From Chloroflexota bacterium (lineage in GTDB: Bacteria > Chloroflexota > UBA11872 > VXOZ01): a stretch of 52,685 nt of DNA. Below the pieces are notes generated by a model, which was not told the DNA's origin, did not search any database, and was given only the letters and a program-made list of their open reading frames with translations. A program made the position numbers and the translations under genes. This document shows, one piece after another, positions 51,766 through 52,685 of this stretch (position 1 is the stretch's first letter; every line of letters starts with the position of its first letter). Where the stretch lies: contig JAAXIC010000048.1 in NCBI GenBank assembly GCA_012270555.1, positions 1 through 52,685 of the forward strand, written 5' to 3'.

Positions 51766-52685
51766 CTACAGTTGGAACGGCTTGCCTAGCCTAATGGTCC
51801 GTTCGGCCTGGGCGTACCAGCCCTGCGGCGCGTAGTCGGACGTGTGGAGATAGCACTGCACGCGCACCTCGTCGCTGCCTGCGGTGAAGGTCAGCAGGCG
51901 GCTCATGGCGATCGTTGTGCGCCCGGCGTGGTGCCGGGCCAGGGCCGCACAGTTGATGAAGTTCACGTCCCACTTGCGCTCCACGTGCGACCGCCCGCCG
52001 TAGCGATCATCGGGGTGGGTGTGCGTATGGCCGCCGAGCCAGAGATCGGTCGCACCCGGGTGGGCCGCCAGATAGCTCTCAAACGCCTGGGCGTCGGGCG
52101 TACTGTCCACAAAGTAGAGGTAAGAAGACCCTTCCGGTCCGCCGTCGGCAAAGTAGCCGTGGTAGTGCCCGCGCCACGTGCCGTCTTCATTCTGACGGTG
52201 TCCCTCCCACGGTCCGGACGCCACGGTGGTCTCCTTCAGCATGTGGTGGTGGGCGGAGACGATGGCGCAGTCGGGGTTCGCCTCCACCTGCGCTTGCCAC
52301 CACGCGAACGTCTCGCCGGTCACCGCACCTGACGGATAACCGCCGCCCTTGGGATTGCGTCCCACGGGCGGCGGCAAGTCGTTGCGGTCGCTCATCATCA
52401 GAAAGAGCAGGTTGCCCACGCGAAAGGCGTATCGTTCCCAGGTGCCTGCCACCGGATAGGGACGCCGTGCCAGGTCGACGCCAGAGAACTGCGTATGCTC
52501 ACCTGTGGGGTCCACCCACTTGCGGAACCACCACTGGGTCGGCTCCGTGTAGAAGGTCGCGTCGTGATTGCCCGCCAGATTGTAGAAGTGTTCCCGCGGA
52601 TGCTCGCGGGACGTGCCGAACTGCCGCGCCACTTCGGCGCCCTCTTCATCGTCAGGCGACTTCTGGTTGCCGGAGAGGTCGCCAA
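51766..52685 (-). CDS. Calcineurin-like metallophosphoesterase (5' end outside the window)
   Basis: About 306 residues of a metallophosphoesterase are present. The visible ligands are GD (GDLSG) at the cut end, GNHD, the VSAHHHML histidines and a GGHTHTHP motif. The N terminus lies beyond the right edge, so it is partial. The ATG at 52632 sits inside the domain and is not the true start. It could be a phosphodiesterase or phosphatase. Confidence 0.87.
   Translation of the reverse strand, partial: GDLSGNQKSPDDEEGAEVARQFGTSREHPREHFYNLAGNHDATFYTEPTQWWFRKWVDPTGEHTQFSGVDLARRPYPVAGTWERYAFRVGNLLFLMMSDRNDLPPPVGRNPKGGGYPSGAVTGETFAWWQAQVEANPDCAIVSAHHHMLKETTVASGPWEGHRQNEDGTWRGHYHGYFADGGPEGSSYLYFVDSTPDAQAFESYLAAHPGATDLWLGGHTHTHPDDRYGGRSHVERKWDVNFINCAALARHHAGRTTIAMSRLLTFTAGSDEVRVQCYLHTSDYAPQGWYAQAERTIRLGKPFQL

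Overview
The window is about 52.7 kb of gene-dense bacterial chromosome with fairly high GC. It carries about 45 protein genes, no rRNA or tRNA that I can recognise, no CRISPR array and no transposase. No single gene fixes the species. The mix suggests an uncultured Chloroflexota-type bacterium, an inference held at roughly 50-60%: archaeal-style SbcD/SbcC/NurA/HerA end-processing genes, a ferredoxin-dependent 2-oxoacid oxidoreductase, a succinate dehydrogenase with a heterodisulfide-reductase-like subunit instead of membrane anchors, split MetE-like barrels, and several Gfo/Idh/MocA, enolase-superfamily and amidohydrolase genes.

Layout. 1-9.2 kb is catabolic: two Gfo/Idh/MocA oxidoreductases, an orphan Tat-exported solute-binding lipoprotein, a two-domain esterase whose second domain is degenerate, an M20 metallopeptidase and an MBL-like protein. 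9.2-14.4 kb holds an apparently leaderless AAA ATPase, a class-III aminotransferase, a DUF1761 membrane protein and a ThDP enzyme. 14.5-20.8 kb is a minus-strand block: nnr (NAD(P)HX repair), an AcpS fused to a degenerate P-loop domain, a FecR-like membrane protein, acylphosphatase and two tandem MetE-like barrels, of which only the second transcribed keeps its zinc ligands. 21.2-23.8 kb has an enolase-superfamily dehydratase followed by two toxin-antitoxin pairs, hicAB and hepT-mntA.

23.9-34.2 kb is the DNA-end-processing region: an amidohydrolase, then sbcD, sbcC, nurA, a HAS-barrel-like gene, an HpcH/HpaI aldolase with its own candidate promoter, and herA. The herA gene contains an in-frame palindromic repeat. 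34.3-36.7 kb has a third Gfo/Idh/MocA gene and an aldo/keto reductase. 36.8-48.3 kb is a TCA-cycle cluster: sucCD, a ceramidase-like hydrolase, korAB, sdhA-sdhB-hdrB-like and mdh. Together these convert 2-oxoglutarate to succinyl-CoA, succinate and fumarate, and malate to oxaloacetate, with ferredoxin and quinone as electron carriers. A strong intrinsic terminator and a new promoter separate korAB from the sdh genes. 48.5-52.7 kb has an LCP cell-wall ligase, a second enolase-superfamily enzyme, a VOC protein and a metallophosphoesterase cut by the window edge.

Small palindromic repeats are scattered between genes and once inside a gene. They fall into several families that nest in one another, which suggests an active or recently active population of short REP- or MITE-like elements.
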